Part shown: positions 16,651 through 24,451 of the stretch, in pieces
How the letters are laid out: every line of letters begins with the position of its first letter
Numbering within the stretch: position 1 is the first letter of the stretch
Assembly (NCBI GenBank): GCA_021156365.1
Contig: JAJNDK010000015.1
Coordinates: 1 to 64,000, forward strand
Direction of reading: 5' to 3'
Length of the DNA stretch: 64,000 nucleotides
Source of the DNA: Bacteroidota bacterium
GTDB taxonomy: Bacteria; Bacteroidota; Bacteroidia; B-17B0; Aurantibacillaceae
Notes under the pieces: generated by a model
Database searches by the model: none
Seen by the model: only the letters and a program-made list of their open reading frames with translations
What the model was told of the DNA's origin: nothing
Program-made: the position numbers and the translations under genes

Positions 16651-18078
16651 TTACATGTTCTTCAGGAAATCGAACAGGAGACGCACTCCAACTCCCGTGC
16701 CACCTTTTGTCTGGTAGTTGTAGCGGGCGGTAAGGAATGCAGGACCTGCAATGTCGAGATGAATATATGGATAGTCAGTGAATCGCAATAAGAAACGGCC
16801 AGCCGTGATAGCACCTGCCTGCGGACCGCCGATGTTCTTCACATCCGCAACATCCGATTTGATCAGGTCATCATACTCTTCCCAGAAAGGGAACTCTGCA
16901 AGCCGCTCGTATACCTGTTCTCCACTGACCTTTAATTTCCCTGTGGTTTTGTCATCGGCAGTTCCCATGCTCACAATTCCCTGCGGACCGATGGCATTGG
17001 CTGCTGCACCTGTTAAGGTAGCCAGGTCGATCACCAGTTCCGGTTTGTATTTTTTTGCATAGGTAAGCGCATCGGCCAGGATCATACGTCCCTCTGCATC
17101 CGAATTGAGCATTTCCACCGTTGTTCCATCGTACATGGTGATCACATCACCGGGTGCAAAGGCATTGAATCCGGGACGGTTGTCTGTTGCAGGCACAAGC
17201 CCGATCACATGCACATTCAGCTTTGCTTTTGCAATTGCATACATCGTTGCTCCTACAGCTGCGGCGCCGGCCATATCGCATTTCATCATATCCATGCTGT
17301 TGGGCGTTGGCTTCAGGCTGAGACCTCCGGTGTCGTAAGTAACGCCTTTTCCGACAAGGACGATCGGTTTTTTGTTTTTAGCCGATTTAGGCTTGTATTC
17401 CATGATAGTGAAAGTAGGAGGATCCACGCTTCCGCGGTTTACGGAGAGCAGGCCGCCCATTTTCAGGGAAACGATCTTTGCTTTATTGAATACTTCTACG
17501 GAGAAACCGGCCTCTTTGCCCATTTTTTTGAAGCGCGCGGAAAGCTCTTCTGCATTCAGCACATTGGGTGGCTCATTTACGAGGTCGCGGGCTGTGGCAA
17601 CTGCCGTCACCAGGTGGTTCAGGTCAGAGATGTCTTTGTCGTTTACCTTGCCGGTGATACCGATCGTTGTAAGACTGTGTTTTTCTTTGGCCGCTTTGGT
17701 TTTGTAGAGGATGAACTGGTAATTGCCCAAAGCCATTCCTTCGGCCACAGCAAGCGGATCAGATGCTTTATTGGTTTCAGCTGTAATTGTTACACCTGTC
17801 TTTTTTGCCTCGTTCAGCATACCGCCGATCTGGTTGCCGGCCTTGCGCAGCTTTTCATTCCGTTTGTATGCCTCCGCTTTTTCGTCGGCAATTACAACAA
17901 AAATGTGCCGGTTGAACTGGTTAACGGCAACAAGCTTTTTGTCTGCCTTTAATTGGGTGGATATATAATTCGATTCTTCTTTGGAAAGTCCGTATTTTTT
18001 ATCGTCAGAGAATTTAGATGCAATAATTACGAGGTTGTCTTTTAAAAGAGAGGAATTGTCTTTTTTTATAGCTGCCAT
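16651..18078 (-). CDS. pepA: M17 leucyl aminopeptidase
   Basis: About 475 aa. This is a two-zinc cytosolic exopeptidase that removes N-terminal residues from peptides. The C-terminal catalytic domain shows PIVLVGKGVTYDTGGLSLKP (catalytic lysine and metal aspartate), SMDMMKCDMAGAAAVGATMY, and the signature NSDAEGRMILADALTYA, where S replaces the usual T of NTDAEGR. The M17 N-terminal domain occupies about residues 1-170. The start at 18078 (MAAIKKDNSS) is favoured over the TTG at 18108 because a -7 box lies at 18106-18113, so transcription would start inside the longer version. Confidence 0.93.
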   Translation of the reverse strand: MAAIKKDNSSLLKDNLVIIASKFSDDKKYGLSKEESNYISTQLKADKKLVAVNQFNRHIFVVIADEKAEAYKRNEKLRKAGNQIGGMLNEAKKTGVTITAETNKASDPLAVAEGMALGNYQFILYKTKAAKEKHSLTTIGITGKVNDKDISDLNHLVTAVATARDLVNEPPNVLNAEELSARFKKMGKEAGFSVEVFNKAKIVSLKMGGLLSVNRGSVDPPTFTIMEYKPKSAKNKKPIVLVGKGVTYDTGGLSLKPTPNSMDMMKCDMAGAAAVGATMYAIAKAKLNVHVIGLVPATDNRPGFNAFAPGDVITMYDGTTVEMLNSDAEGRMILADALTYAKKYKPELVIDLATLTGAAANAIGPQGIVSMGTADDKTTGKLKVSGEQVYERLAEFPFWEEYDDLIKSDVADVKNIGGPQAGAITAGRFLLRFTDYPYIHLDIAGPAFLTARYNYQTKGGTGVGVRLLFDFLKNM

Positions 18079-18105
18079 GTATAGTTTTCGTACTTTTGTG
18101 TTTGT

Positions 18106-18113
18106 CAAATGTA
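18106..18113 (-). promoter_or_regulatory. -7 box for pepA
   Basis: Minus-strand TACATTTG fits TAnnTTTG exactly. Transcription would begin near 18100, which sets the pepA start at 18078. Confidence 0.55.
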
Positions 18114-18166
18114 AAAAAATTACGATCCAAAAGAAAGGATTGTGTAAATAATTAGACCAGATACCT

Positions 18167-19294
18167 ATGGATATTTCCTCTCTACTTCAAAAAGCCCAGA
18201 ACTTCGAATTTCTTACTGCGGAGGAAGGCGTATTCCTCTTTGAAAACGCTCCTACCAGCGAACTTATGTTCGTTGCCAATGAGCTGAAGAACATAAAGAA
18301 AAAACAGTCGAAAAAAGTTACCTGGCAGATCGATCGTAATTTAAACACGACGAATGTATGTATTGCCAATTGTAAGTTTTGTAATTTCTACCGTATCCCG
18401 GGACATGCCGAATCCTATGTGACCAATGCGGAATCCTACAGGACCAAGATCGAAGAGACCATCCGGTATGGCGGCGATCAGCTGTTGCTGCAGGGCGGGC
18501 ATCACCCGGACCTGGGACTCAGCTATTATACCACCCTGTTCAGCGATCTTAAAAAAATGTTCCCGACAATAAAGCTGCATGCGCTGGGGCCCCCGGAAAT
18601 TGCACATATCACCAAGCTCGAAAAATCCACTCACACGGAAGTGCTGAAAGCATTGAAGGAATCCGGATTGGACAGTCTTCCGGGAGCAGGTGCAGAGATC
18701 CTGAATGACCGTGTACGCCGCCTCATCTCCAAAGGGAAATGTACGGGACGCGAGTGGCTGGATGTAATGCGGGCTGCACATCAATTGTATTTAACAACCT
18801 CTGCCACGATGATGTTCGGGCACGTGGAAACCATTTATGAGCGTTTCGAGCATCTTACCTGGATCCGCCAGGTGCAGAGTGAAAAACCTGCCGATGCGAA
18901 AGGCTTTCTTGCTTTTATCCCATGGCCTTTCCAGGACGACGGGACTTTATTGAAGCGTTTGAAAGGGATCAAAAACACCGTAACAAAAGACGAATACATC
19001 CGCATGATCGCGATGAGCCGGATCATGTTGCCGAACATAGATAATATCCAGGCTTCGTGGTTGACGGTAGGGAAAGAAACGGCGCAGATCTGCCTGCATG
19101 CCGGGGCGAACGATTTCGGAAGTATCATGATCGAAGAGAATGTAGTGAGTGCTGCCGGAGCTCCGCATCGCTTTACCTACAAGACCATTCAAAGTGCCAT
19201 TGCAGAAGCAGGCTTCGAGCCGCAGCTAAGAAATCAGCAATACGAGTTCAGGGAATTGCCGGAAGATATCGAAGAGCAGGTGATCAATTATTAA
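18167..19294 (+). CDS. mqnC: cyclic dehypoxanthinyl futalosine synthase (radical SAM)
   Basis: 375 aa. MqnC cyclises dehypoxanthinyl futalosine in the futalosine route to menaquinone, the main respiratory quinone of Bacteroidota. The radical SAM cluster motif is C65-IAN-C69-KF-C72 in RNLNTTNVCIANCKFCNFYR. Further landmarks are GGDQLLLQGGHHPDLGLSYY, LPGAGAEILNDRVRRLI and the C-terminal VGKETAQICLHAGANDFGSI with EENVVSAAG. These separate it from MqnE. It is divergent from pepA; no other mqn gene is in the window, so the pathway is dispersed. Confidence 0.95.
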   Translation: MDISSLLQKAQNFEFLTAEEGVFLFENAPTSELMFVANELKNIKKKQSKKVTWQIDRNLNTTNVCIANCKFCNFYRIPGHAESYVTNAESYRTKIEETIRYGGDQLLLQGGHHPDLGLSYYTTLFSDLKKMFPTIKLHALGPPEIAHITKLEKSTHTEVLKALKESGLDSLPGAGAEILNDRVRRLISKGKCTGREWLDVMRAAHQLYLTTSATMMFGHVETIYERFEHLTWIRQVQSEKPADAKGFLAFIPWPFQDDGTLLKRLKGIKNTVTKDEYIRMIAMSRIMLPNIDNIQASWLTVGKETAQICLHAGANDFGSIMIEENVVSAAGAPHRFTYKTIQSAIAEAGFEPQLRNQQYEFRELPEDIEEQVINY

Positions 19295-19417
19295 GTTACC
19301 CGAATGTGGAAAAAAATGATCTTTGGCCCGAAGCACACATGTATCTGCCGCCTTTCCGGCAAAGTGGGCCGATCCTGAATGTTAGCTTTAGGATAAGTTT
19401 CTCCTGAACTACTGGCG

Positions 19418-19444
19418 CTGCGGAAAATTAGTGAGCTTGCTGCT
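19418..19444. repeat. direct repeat, left copy
   Basis: CTGCGGAAAATTAGTGAGCT and following TGCTGCT nearly repeat the sequence at 20199-20225. The right copy is the 3' end of the YfiR-like gene. The pair brackets the 19477-20184 gene. Confidence 0.6.
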
Positions 19445-19476
19445 TATCCGAATAATTTTCATTAACTTCATAAAGC

Positions 19477-20184
19477 ATGAAATACCTTATTGCTTTATTG
19501 TTGGCTGGTTGCTCGCTTTTTGGTTTTGCTCAGGCGGTGGAAGACTATCTTAAGGGAACGGATGACCCGATCCTGCCACCCGGAAAGGCTGCGACAAGAA
19601 ACACGTTTTTTACCAACGCGGAATTTACATACGGGAATAAATTTTATTACCACGATTTTTACGACCAGCTTCCTGCTACCAAAACGATCTCACCGGGGAA
19701 TGCTCCACATTGGTTGGGTATCAATGCACTTGGAACGTTAGCTCTCGGTACGTCTTTCCAGCTCCCGGTGCTTGTAAGCTGGTCTTATATGCTGCCTTAC
19801 AGGATTAAGATCAATGATTCGATAGAACCGAAACTAAGCGGTTATACCGTTGGTATTCCGCTAATGGGGAAAGACCTGTTGAAGAGTAATAACGCGGACC
19901 TGTTAGTGATCGGCGGCTTGAACGCAGGTCGCCTGAAGATGTCCGGAGATGAGCGCGTGCAGTCAAGAAATCCCTTTGTTTCGACGAAGCTGCTGGTAAT
20001 GCCCCGGATCCGCCTCGCAAGGTTTATACTCAGCTGCATGGCAGAATACAGTATTGATATCTCTTCACGAAAATGGAGGCAGTTATATTCCTCGCCCATT
20101 TATTCCGTAACTCCCCGTGCTTTTAGCCAGACCGGCCTTACACTTTCTGCGGGTGTTGGTTTTTGGTTTAATAAGAAAAAATAA
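19477..20184 (+). CDS. hypothetical outer-membrane beta-barrel protein
   Basis: 235 aa with signal peptide MKYLIALLLAGCSLFGFAQA. The mature protein has barrel-like strands (FTNAEFTYGNKFYYHDFYDQ, WLGINALGTLALGTSFQLPV, YRIKINDSIEPKLSGYTVGI) and ends TGLTLSAGVGFWFNKKK, an outer-membrane-type last strand. I do not recognise a family. It converges on the YfiR-like gene with six bases between the stops. It is flanked by an imperfect 27-bp direct repeat, one copy of which is the neighbour's C-terminal coding sequence, so the gene may have been inserted. Confidence 0.7.
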   Translation: MKYLIALLLAGCSLFGFAQAVEDYLKGTDDPILPPGKAATRNTFFTNAEFTYGNKFYYHDFYDQLPATKTISPGNAPHWLGINALGTLALGTSFQLPVLVSWSYMLPYRIKINDSIEPKLSGYTVGIPLMGKDLLKSNNADLLVIGGLNAGRLKMSGDERVQSRNPFVSTKLLVMPRIRLARFILSCMAEYSIDISSRKWRQLYSSPIYSVTPRAFSQTGLTLSAGVGFWFNKKK

Positions 20185-20190
20185 TAACTC

Positions 20191-20922
20191 TTATTGACTC
20201 TGCGAAAAATTAATGAGCTTGCTACTCACATTCAATCCTGCTTTTTCGATGGCAGGTTTGTTCACGGTGAAGTTTACTTTGTCTCCGTCAATATAGAAGC
20301 TGATGTGAGCACCGGTCTTATCGAACAGAGGATTTTCAGTTACAAATAAAGTAGATTTCCCATTGAATTCCTTTTTTATTTTCCCGAAATTCTTAGCTCC
20401 CGAATTAGCGATAAAAATGATCTGGTAATTGCGGGAAGGAACATATTTTTCTACTACGATGGGCGCTTTGGAAGATGACTTTCCATTGGTGTAGGATGCA
20501 ATAAAAGAATTGATCGGGGAATCACCAACCACGCCGATCAGGAATTCATTGCCCTTGAATTTGGGCCAGGAAACATAGGAAGTGAAATTGTAAATGAACA
20601 AAGCTTTCTTGTCGTATTCCTGTTCTTTGGTGAGCGTGCTTTTTTTGTATTTCGGTGTGGTTTTTACAACAGGATCTTTGGTGTCTTTTTTACCTGCCAA
20701 TGCTTCGTTCCTTGCCTTTTCGATGCGTATGAGGCTGTCGAGGGATGTGTTCTCGCGTTTAATACTGTCGTTCTCTACCGCCAGTTTATTCAGTACCTCT
20801 TCCACAGCCGTTTTTTCGTCTGCCAGCAGCTTGTTCTGATTCTGGAGTGCCGTATATTTTTTCTGACTTACGCAGGCAGAAAAGAGGAAAACAGAAATTG
20901 TGAATAATAAAGCGTTTCTCAT
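20191..20922 (-). CDS. YfiR-like (DUF4154) lipoprotein with coiled coil
   Basis: 243 aa. Signal peptide II with lipobox LFSAC (Cys16). Residues about 18-75 form a coiled coil (YTALQNQNKLLADEKTAVEE, LAVENDSIKRENTSLDSLIR), then a charged linker. Residues about 98-240 match the YfiR/DUF4154 fold: KALFIYNFTSYVSWP, FLIGVVGDSPINSFIASYT, NYQIIFIANSGAKNFGKIKK, STLFVTENPLFDKTGAHISF. YfiR in Pseudomonas is a periplasmic repressor of a diguanylate cyclase. No such cyclase is adjacent here, so only the fold is claimed. The lipid anchor plus coiled coil in front of the domain is the Bacteroidota arrangement. Its promoter is divergent from the thioesterase. Confidence 0.82.
   Translation of the reverse strand: MRNALLFTISVFLFSACVSQKKYTALQNQNKLLADEKTAVEEVLNKLAVENDSIKRENTSLDSLIRIEKARNEALAGKKDTKDPVVKTTPKYKKSTLTKEQEYDKKALFIYNFTSYVSWPKFKGNEFLIGVVGDSPINSFIASYTNGKSSSKAPIVVEKYVPSRNYQIIFIANSGAKNFGKIKKEFNGKSTLFVTENPLFDKTGAHISFYIDGDKVNFTVNKPAIEKAGLNVSSKLINFSQSQ
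20199..20226. repeat. direct repeat, right copy (3' end of YfiR-like gene)
   Basis: CTGCGAAAAATTAATGAGCT and following TGCTACTC; about 23 of 27 positions match the copy at 19418-19444. Confidence 0.6.
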
Positions 20923-20930
20923 TGGGACTG

Positions 20931-20938
20931 CAAAAATA
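20931..20938 (-). promoter_or_regulatory. -7 box for the YfiR-like gene
   Basis: Minus-strand TATTTTTG is an exact TAnnTTTG match just upstream of the ATG at 20922, so the leader would be only a few bases. Confidence 0.5.
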
Positions 20939-20981
20939 GTATTTGTTTTTTAAAATCCGCCGAACAATTGCGGGTGGGTTA

Positions 20982-21015
20982 TTAAACGTTTCTCAGAAAC
21001 GACAGAAACGTTTAA
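20982..21015. promoter_or_regulatory. candidate operator palindrome in divergent promoter region
   Basis: TTAAACGTTTCT and AGAAACGTTTAA are perfect 12-bp inverse arms separated by ten bases. Between them sits a further AGAAACG, so CGTTTCT-C-AGAAACG is a second, overlapping palindrome. It ends four bases before the -7 box at 21020 and covers the -33 region of the thioesterase promoter. A dimeric regulator bound here would block that promoter (inference). Confidence 0.6.
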
Positions 21016-21019
21016 TGGC

Positions 21020-21027
21020 TATATTTG
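21020..21027 (+). promoter_or_regulatory. -7 box for the thioesterase gene
   Basis: TATATTTG is an exact TAnnTTTG match. A transcript starting near 21034 supports translation from ATG 21049, not from the earlier frame start at 21025. Confidence 0.6.
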
Positions 21028-21048
21028 TGTTTTATCCAATTCTACGGT

Positions 21049-21465
21049 ATGTTAACAAAAGAAACCAGGTTGAGAGTGCGTTACGGAGAAACCGATCGCA
21101 TGGGGTATGTGTATTATGGTAATTATGCCGAATATTATGAAGTGGGCAGGGTGGAGGCATTGCGGGAGCTGGGTTTCAGCTACAAGGAAATGGAAGACAA
21201 AGGAATTATGCTTCCGGTGCTCGAATTCACGATCAGCTACAAAAAACCGGCATTTTATGACGATGAGATCCGGATCGTAACTTCTATCCGCGAGCTGCCT
21301 GGAGTTCGGATCACTTTCCATTATGAGTGCTACAACCAGGCGAACGAATTATTGAACAGTGGCCGGGTAACGCTTGTTTTTATTGATAAAAGCAATAACA
21401 GGCCCTGCCAGCCTCCTGATTGGTTCAAAGAAGCCATTAGCCCGTTTTTTACGGAAGTAGAATGA
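21049..21465 (+). CDS. acyl-CoA thioesterase, YbgC/4HBT hot-dog family
   Basis: 138 aa, the usual size. It has the 4-hydroxybenzoyl-CoA thioesterase signature: VRYGETDRMGYVYYGNYAEY, with the aspartate in ETDRMG at the catalytic position and Y-x-N-Y following. FSYKEMEDKGIMLPVLEFTI and YKKPAFYDDEIRIVTSI are the expected hot-dog strands. It would hydrolyse short acyl-CoA thioesters in the cytoplasm; members linked to tol-pal act in envelope maintenance, but no tol gene is near. It lies 107 bp before rpmI and has its own promoter with a palindromic operator candidate. Confidence 0.88.
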   Translation: MLTKETRLRVRYGETDRMGYVYYGNYAEYYEVGRVEALRELGFSYKEMEDKGIMLPVLEFTISYKKPAFYDDEIRIVTSIRELPGVRITFHYECYNQANELLNSGRVTLVFIDKSNNRPCQPPDWFKEAISPFFTEVE

Positions 21466-21537
21466 TCCTTTTGTAAGTAACTGGCTTGTAGTCACTTAAA
21501 TAATACAAAAAAACACTTTCGGATCGGGAAAATTATC

Positions 21538-21545
21538 TATCTTCG
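21538..21545 (+). promoter_or_regulatory. -7 box for rpmI-rplT
   Basis: TATCTTCG differs from TAnnTTTG at one place. The same TATCTTYGC string precedes genes at 48219 and 52832. Start of transcription expected near 21550. Confidence 0.5.
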
Positions 21546-21572
21546 CAGTCCAAATTTTTATAAAGAGAAAAG

Positions 21573-21773
21573 ATGCCAAAAATGAAAACAAATTCCAGCG
21601 CGAAAAAACGTTTCGCATTAACTGGAACCGGTAAGATCAAAAGAAAGCATGCTTTTAAGAATCACATCCTGACCAAGAAAAAGAAAGACCGTAAACGCGG
21701 CCTGGAAAAGACCGGTTATGTTCACGAAAGAGACATGGGGAATGTGAAATTCTTACTTGCCATTGGAAAGTAA
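21573..21773 (+). CDS. rpmI: ribosomal protein bL35
   Basis: 66 aa, full length. [20 protein letters not shown] and [20 protein letters not shown] are diagnostic of L35, a small basic protein of the 50S subunit. It is followed by rplT after 101 bp, the standard L35-L20 pair. The infC gene that usually precedes this pair is missing; a thioesterase gene lies there instead. Confidence 0.97.
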   Translation: MPKMKTNSSAKKRFALTGTGKIKRKHAFKNHILTKKKKDRKRGLEKTGYVHERDMGNVKFLLAIGK

Positions 21774-21874
21774 TTTGAATCGAAACCGGAAGAAAAAAGT
21801 GTAAACCTTGAGACTCAGTAAAAAGATCCAGACTGTAAACGTCAGGACACTGGGAATCAGTAAAAAACAAAAAA

Positions 21875-22219
21875 ATGCCTAGATCAGTCAATCATGTGGC
21901 CAGCAGGGCCCGCAGAAAAAAGATCCTCAACTTAACCAAAGGTTATTGGGGAGCCCGTAAAAACGTTTGGACAATTGCCAAAAACGTTTGGGAAAAAGGT
22001 TTAACCTACGCATACCGCGACAGGAAAAACAAAAAACGTAGCTTCCGCGCATTATGGATCCAGCGTATCAACGCAGGTGTTCGTCAACACGGAATGAGCT
22101 ATTCGGAATTTATCGGTAAGATGAATGCAAAGAACATCGATCTGAATCGTAAAGTTCTTGCAGATCTTGCAATGAATCACCCGGAAGCATTCAAAGCAGT
22201 AATAGATGCTGTAAAGTAG
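21875..22219 (+). CDS. rplT: ribosomal protein bL20
   Basis: 114 aa, full length. [40 protein letters not shown] and [20 protein letters not shown] are family hallmarks. L20 binds 23S rRNA early in 50S assembly and in other bacteria represses its own operon through mRNA structure; I see no clear mimic in the short leader here. A strong terminator follows at 22243. Confidence 0.97.
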   Translation: MPRSVNHVASRARRKKILNLTKGYWGARKNVWTIAKNVWEKGLTYAYRDRKNKKRSFRALWIQRINAGVRQHGMSYSEFIGKMNAKNIDLNRKVLADLAMNHPEAFKAVIDAVK

Positions 22220-22242
22220 AATATAGATCTTTAAAAAACAGG

Positions 22243-22274
22243 AAATCCTCTCAGTTAGCTGAGGGGATTTTTTG
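22243..22274 (+). terminator. intrinsic terminator of rpmI-rplT
   Basis: AATCCTCTCAG-TTAG-CTGAGGGGATT forms a long stem followed by a T run. Confidence 0.85.
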
Positions 22275-22318
22275 TTTAGTGATGGTGGCTTCGACTATGC
22301 TCGGCCACCGTCACTAAA
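22275..22318. repeat. dispersed hairpin repeat, copy 1
   Basis: TTTAGTGATGGTGGC and GCCACCGTCACTAAA are 15-bp arms with one mismatch. The centre, read on the minus strand, is GGTGGCCGAGCATAGTCGAAGCC, the same core as copy 2 in inverse orientation. Confidence 0.7.
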
Positions 22319-22385
22319 CCTGCCAAAGTTTTAAACTTTGATAGATTAGATGCTGGTATTGAGGCTTTCTACTGGTGACTGGGTC

Positions 22386-22427
22386 CTTCTACTGGTGGCT
22401 GAGCGTAGCCGAAGCCATCAGTAGAAG
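22386..22427. repeat. dispersed hairpin repeat, copy 2
   Basis: CTTCTACTGGTGGCT and AGCCATCAGTAGAAG pair with one mismatch around GAGCGTAGCCGA. A partial third arm (TTTCTACTGGTGACT) lies just upstream at about 22358. Confidence 0.7.
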
Positions 22428-22432
22428 CATAA

Positions 22433-22466
22433 AAAAATCCCGTCCTTTTTGAGAACGGGATTTTTG
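22433..22466. terminator. bidirectional terminator, mainly for the beta-barrel gene at 22483
   Basis: AAAAATCCCGT and AACGGGATTTTT make a GC-centred stem with T runs on both strands. Confidence 0.8.
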
Positions 22467-22482
22467 TTTGAGTAGAATTTGC

Positions 22483-23331
22483 TTAGAACAATATACCAAC
22501 TGCTAATACGATCTGGCGTAGCTTGGCAGCATTCTGGAATTCGGAAAGTTTTGTTGATCCTGCTTCTGATTTGGCACGGATCAGGTAACCTGAATCGGCT
22601 TTTGAAGCATTCATGAAATGATGCTGGTAATGAATACTTGCAAACATGGAAGTGCTTCCGGAGATATTGAATTCAGCTCCACCGCCGATACTTGCACAGG
22701 CAGTCAGCAGGTTCATTGTTTTACCAATGTCTATTTTTTTTATCTCCTCTGTGCTTTTTACCATCGTCATAGTAGTCGTGTTATATGTGTATTTTTCCAC
22801 ATTGTCATTTCCACGTGTGCTTACTTTGATCATCAGGTTACCGCCGATCTGCCCGAAATAAGTAAATCCACCGATATCTTTGGTTTTCATTTTAAAGGTA
22901 AGAGGGATGTTCAGATAACCGATATTGTATTTCCTGTCGAGCAGACGGTAGCTGGTATAACCATTTGTAGTGTTGGCAGGATACGGATCGTTCAGGGAAT
23001 CACCTTTTATTGTAGCCTCTACGATCGCATCATCTTTATACAGGTAATACGCAGAATCCGAACCGGTATATTTTGCTTTGAAACCGGCTGTTGTATAATC
23101 TACGCCTGTCTGGAAAGAAACTACATCCGTTAGTCTGAATTCAAGGGCAAGACCCAAGCCTGCTTTCATAACTGCGCCGTTCTTGATCACTTTTTTGTCG
23201 TTTTCAGGCGTCATAAAATTGATGGCAGGTGTAGCACGGATACCAAAGCGAACGCTTTTCTGGTCCTGGGCAAAAGAAGATTTAGCAACGAATAGGGAAG
23301 CGGCTGCAATTACTAATAGTGATTTTTTCAT
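22483..23331 (-). CDS. PorT-like outer-membrane beta-barrel protein
   Basis: 282 aa. Signal peptide MKKSLLVIAAASLFVAKSSF ending FAQ. The mature part has the general PorT/OMP_b-brl_2 layout: FGIRATPAINFMTPENDKKV, AGLGLALEFRLTDVVSFQTG with VDYTTAGFKAKY, YNIGYLNIPLTFKMKTKD with IGGFTYFGQIGGNL, and a C-terminal LRQIVLAVGILF strand ending in F. Many such barrels occur per Bacteroidota genome and only one is the T9SS component PorT, so the symbol is not given. It is monocistronic, with a terminator directly downstream. Confidence 0.82.
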   Translation of the reverse strand: MKKSLLVIAAASLFVAKSSFAQDQKSVRFGIRATPAINFMTPENDKKVIKNGAVMKAGLGLALEFRLTDVVSFQTGVDYTTAGFKAKYTGSDSAYYLYKDDAIVEATIKGDSLNDPYPANTTNGYTSYRLLDRKYNIGYLNIPLTFKMKTKDIGGFTYFGQIGGNLMIKVSTRGNDNVEKYTYNTTTMTMVKSTEEIKKIDIGKTMNLLTACASIGGGAEFNISGSTSMFASIHYQHHFMNASKADSGYLIRAKSEAGSTKLSEFQNAAKLRQIVLAVGILF

Positions 23332-23430
23332 ATCTTTTATTAATTGAAATGGTTTATACTTTCTCTTTGATTAAATTTGTTATAGCGAAGCCTCGCTACA
23401 ATACGAAACAAAAATAATACTTTTCCTGAT

Positions 23431-24450
23431 ATGCGAAAGTCAAAAGTGATAATATTCATCCTGCCGCTGCTGATCCTATGTTCCTGCGGCGGAAACAGGC
23501 TGGAAGTGGAAACGGATGATATAAAAGTGGAGAAAGTAGAGATACTGCGGCTTGACAAGGATCTGTTTGCAATGGATACCTCTAAAATCGCGTCCTATAC
23601 AAAATCCATGCAAGAGAAATACGGGGACTTTTATTCCACCTTTATTTTCGGGATCCTGAACCCCGGCGAGGTGCGGGATTCAGCATACAAAGCCGTGGCA
23701 GCCTTCATAAATAATAAAGACATGAAGCAAATGCATGCCGATGTGAACAGGATCTACACAACGGAAGAGATAAACAGGGTATCCTCCGAAATGGAAAGTG
23801 CATTTAAACGATTCCGGTATCATTTTCCCGGCAAACCCCTGCCGAAAAAGGTGGTTGCCTTTGAATCGGGCTTTAATTACAACATCACAACCGCCGACAG
23901 TACCCTGGGAATGGGCCTGGAAATGTACCTGGGTGCGGACAATGCCTTTTACCGGATGTTGCAGTGGCCTCAGTACAAAACCATCCAGCTGAGAAAAGAA
24001 TACCTGGTTTCGGATGCCATGAAGGGCTGGATCATCAATACATTTGACAGCAATGAACCGATCAACAACCTGCTGAACCATATGATATTTTACGGGAAGA
24101 TGTATTATTGCATGGATGCAGTGCTTCCGGATACACCGGATTCGATCAAAATAGGCTACACCAGCGAACAGGTGAAATACTGCGAAGCCTACGAGAAAAA
24201 GCTCTGGGGGCATTTTACCGAAAAAGAAAGGTTGTACAAAAATGACCTGAAAGAAATAGCCGAATACACATCCGAAGGGCCCTTCACATCCGCTATCAGC
24301 AAAGACTGTCCGCCACGTATTGCCATGTACATCGGCTGGCAGATCGTTCGCAGCTACATGAATAAAAACGAAAAAGTAAGCCTCGAAGACCTGATGAAAA
24401 CCACGGATGCCCAGCTGATCCTCACCAAATCCAAATACAAACCAGGTTAA
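23431..24450 (+). CDS. gldB: gliding motility lipoprotein GldB
   Basis: 339 aa. Lipobox LILCSC with acylated Cys19. The protein matches the GldB family along its length: KVEILRLDKDLFAMDTSKI, MQEKYGDFYSTFIFGILNPG, KVVAFESGFNYNITTADSTL with GMGLEMYLGADNAFYRML, the PPRIAMYIGWQIVRSYMNK segment, and the C-terminal LEDLMKTTDAQLILTKSKYK. GldB is needed for gliding and is linked to T9SS-dependent surface motility in Flavobacterium. It fits with the T9SS cargo genes at 912, 27298 and 34563. The next gene starts two bases after its stop, so they form an operon. Confidence 0.92.
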   Translation: MRKSKVIIFILPLLILCSCGGNRLEVETDDIKVEKVEILRLDKDLFAMDTSKIASYTKSMQEKYGDFYSTFIFGILNPGEVRDSAYKAVAAFINNKDMKQMHADVNRIYTTEEINRVSSEMESAFKRFRYHFPGKPLPKKVVAFESGFNYNITTADSTLGMGLEMYLGADNAFYRMLQWPQYKTIQLRKEYLVSDAMKGWIINTFDSNEPINNLLNHMIFYGKMYYCMDAVLPDTPDSIKIGYTSEQVKYCEAYEKKLWGHFTEKERLYKNDLKEIAEYTSEGPFTSAISKDCPPRIAMYIGWQIVRSYMNKNEKVSLEDLMKTTDAQLILTKSKYKPG

Positions 24451-24451
24451 T

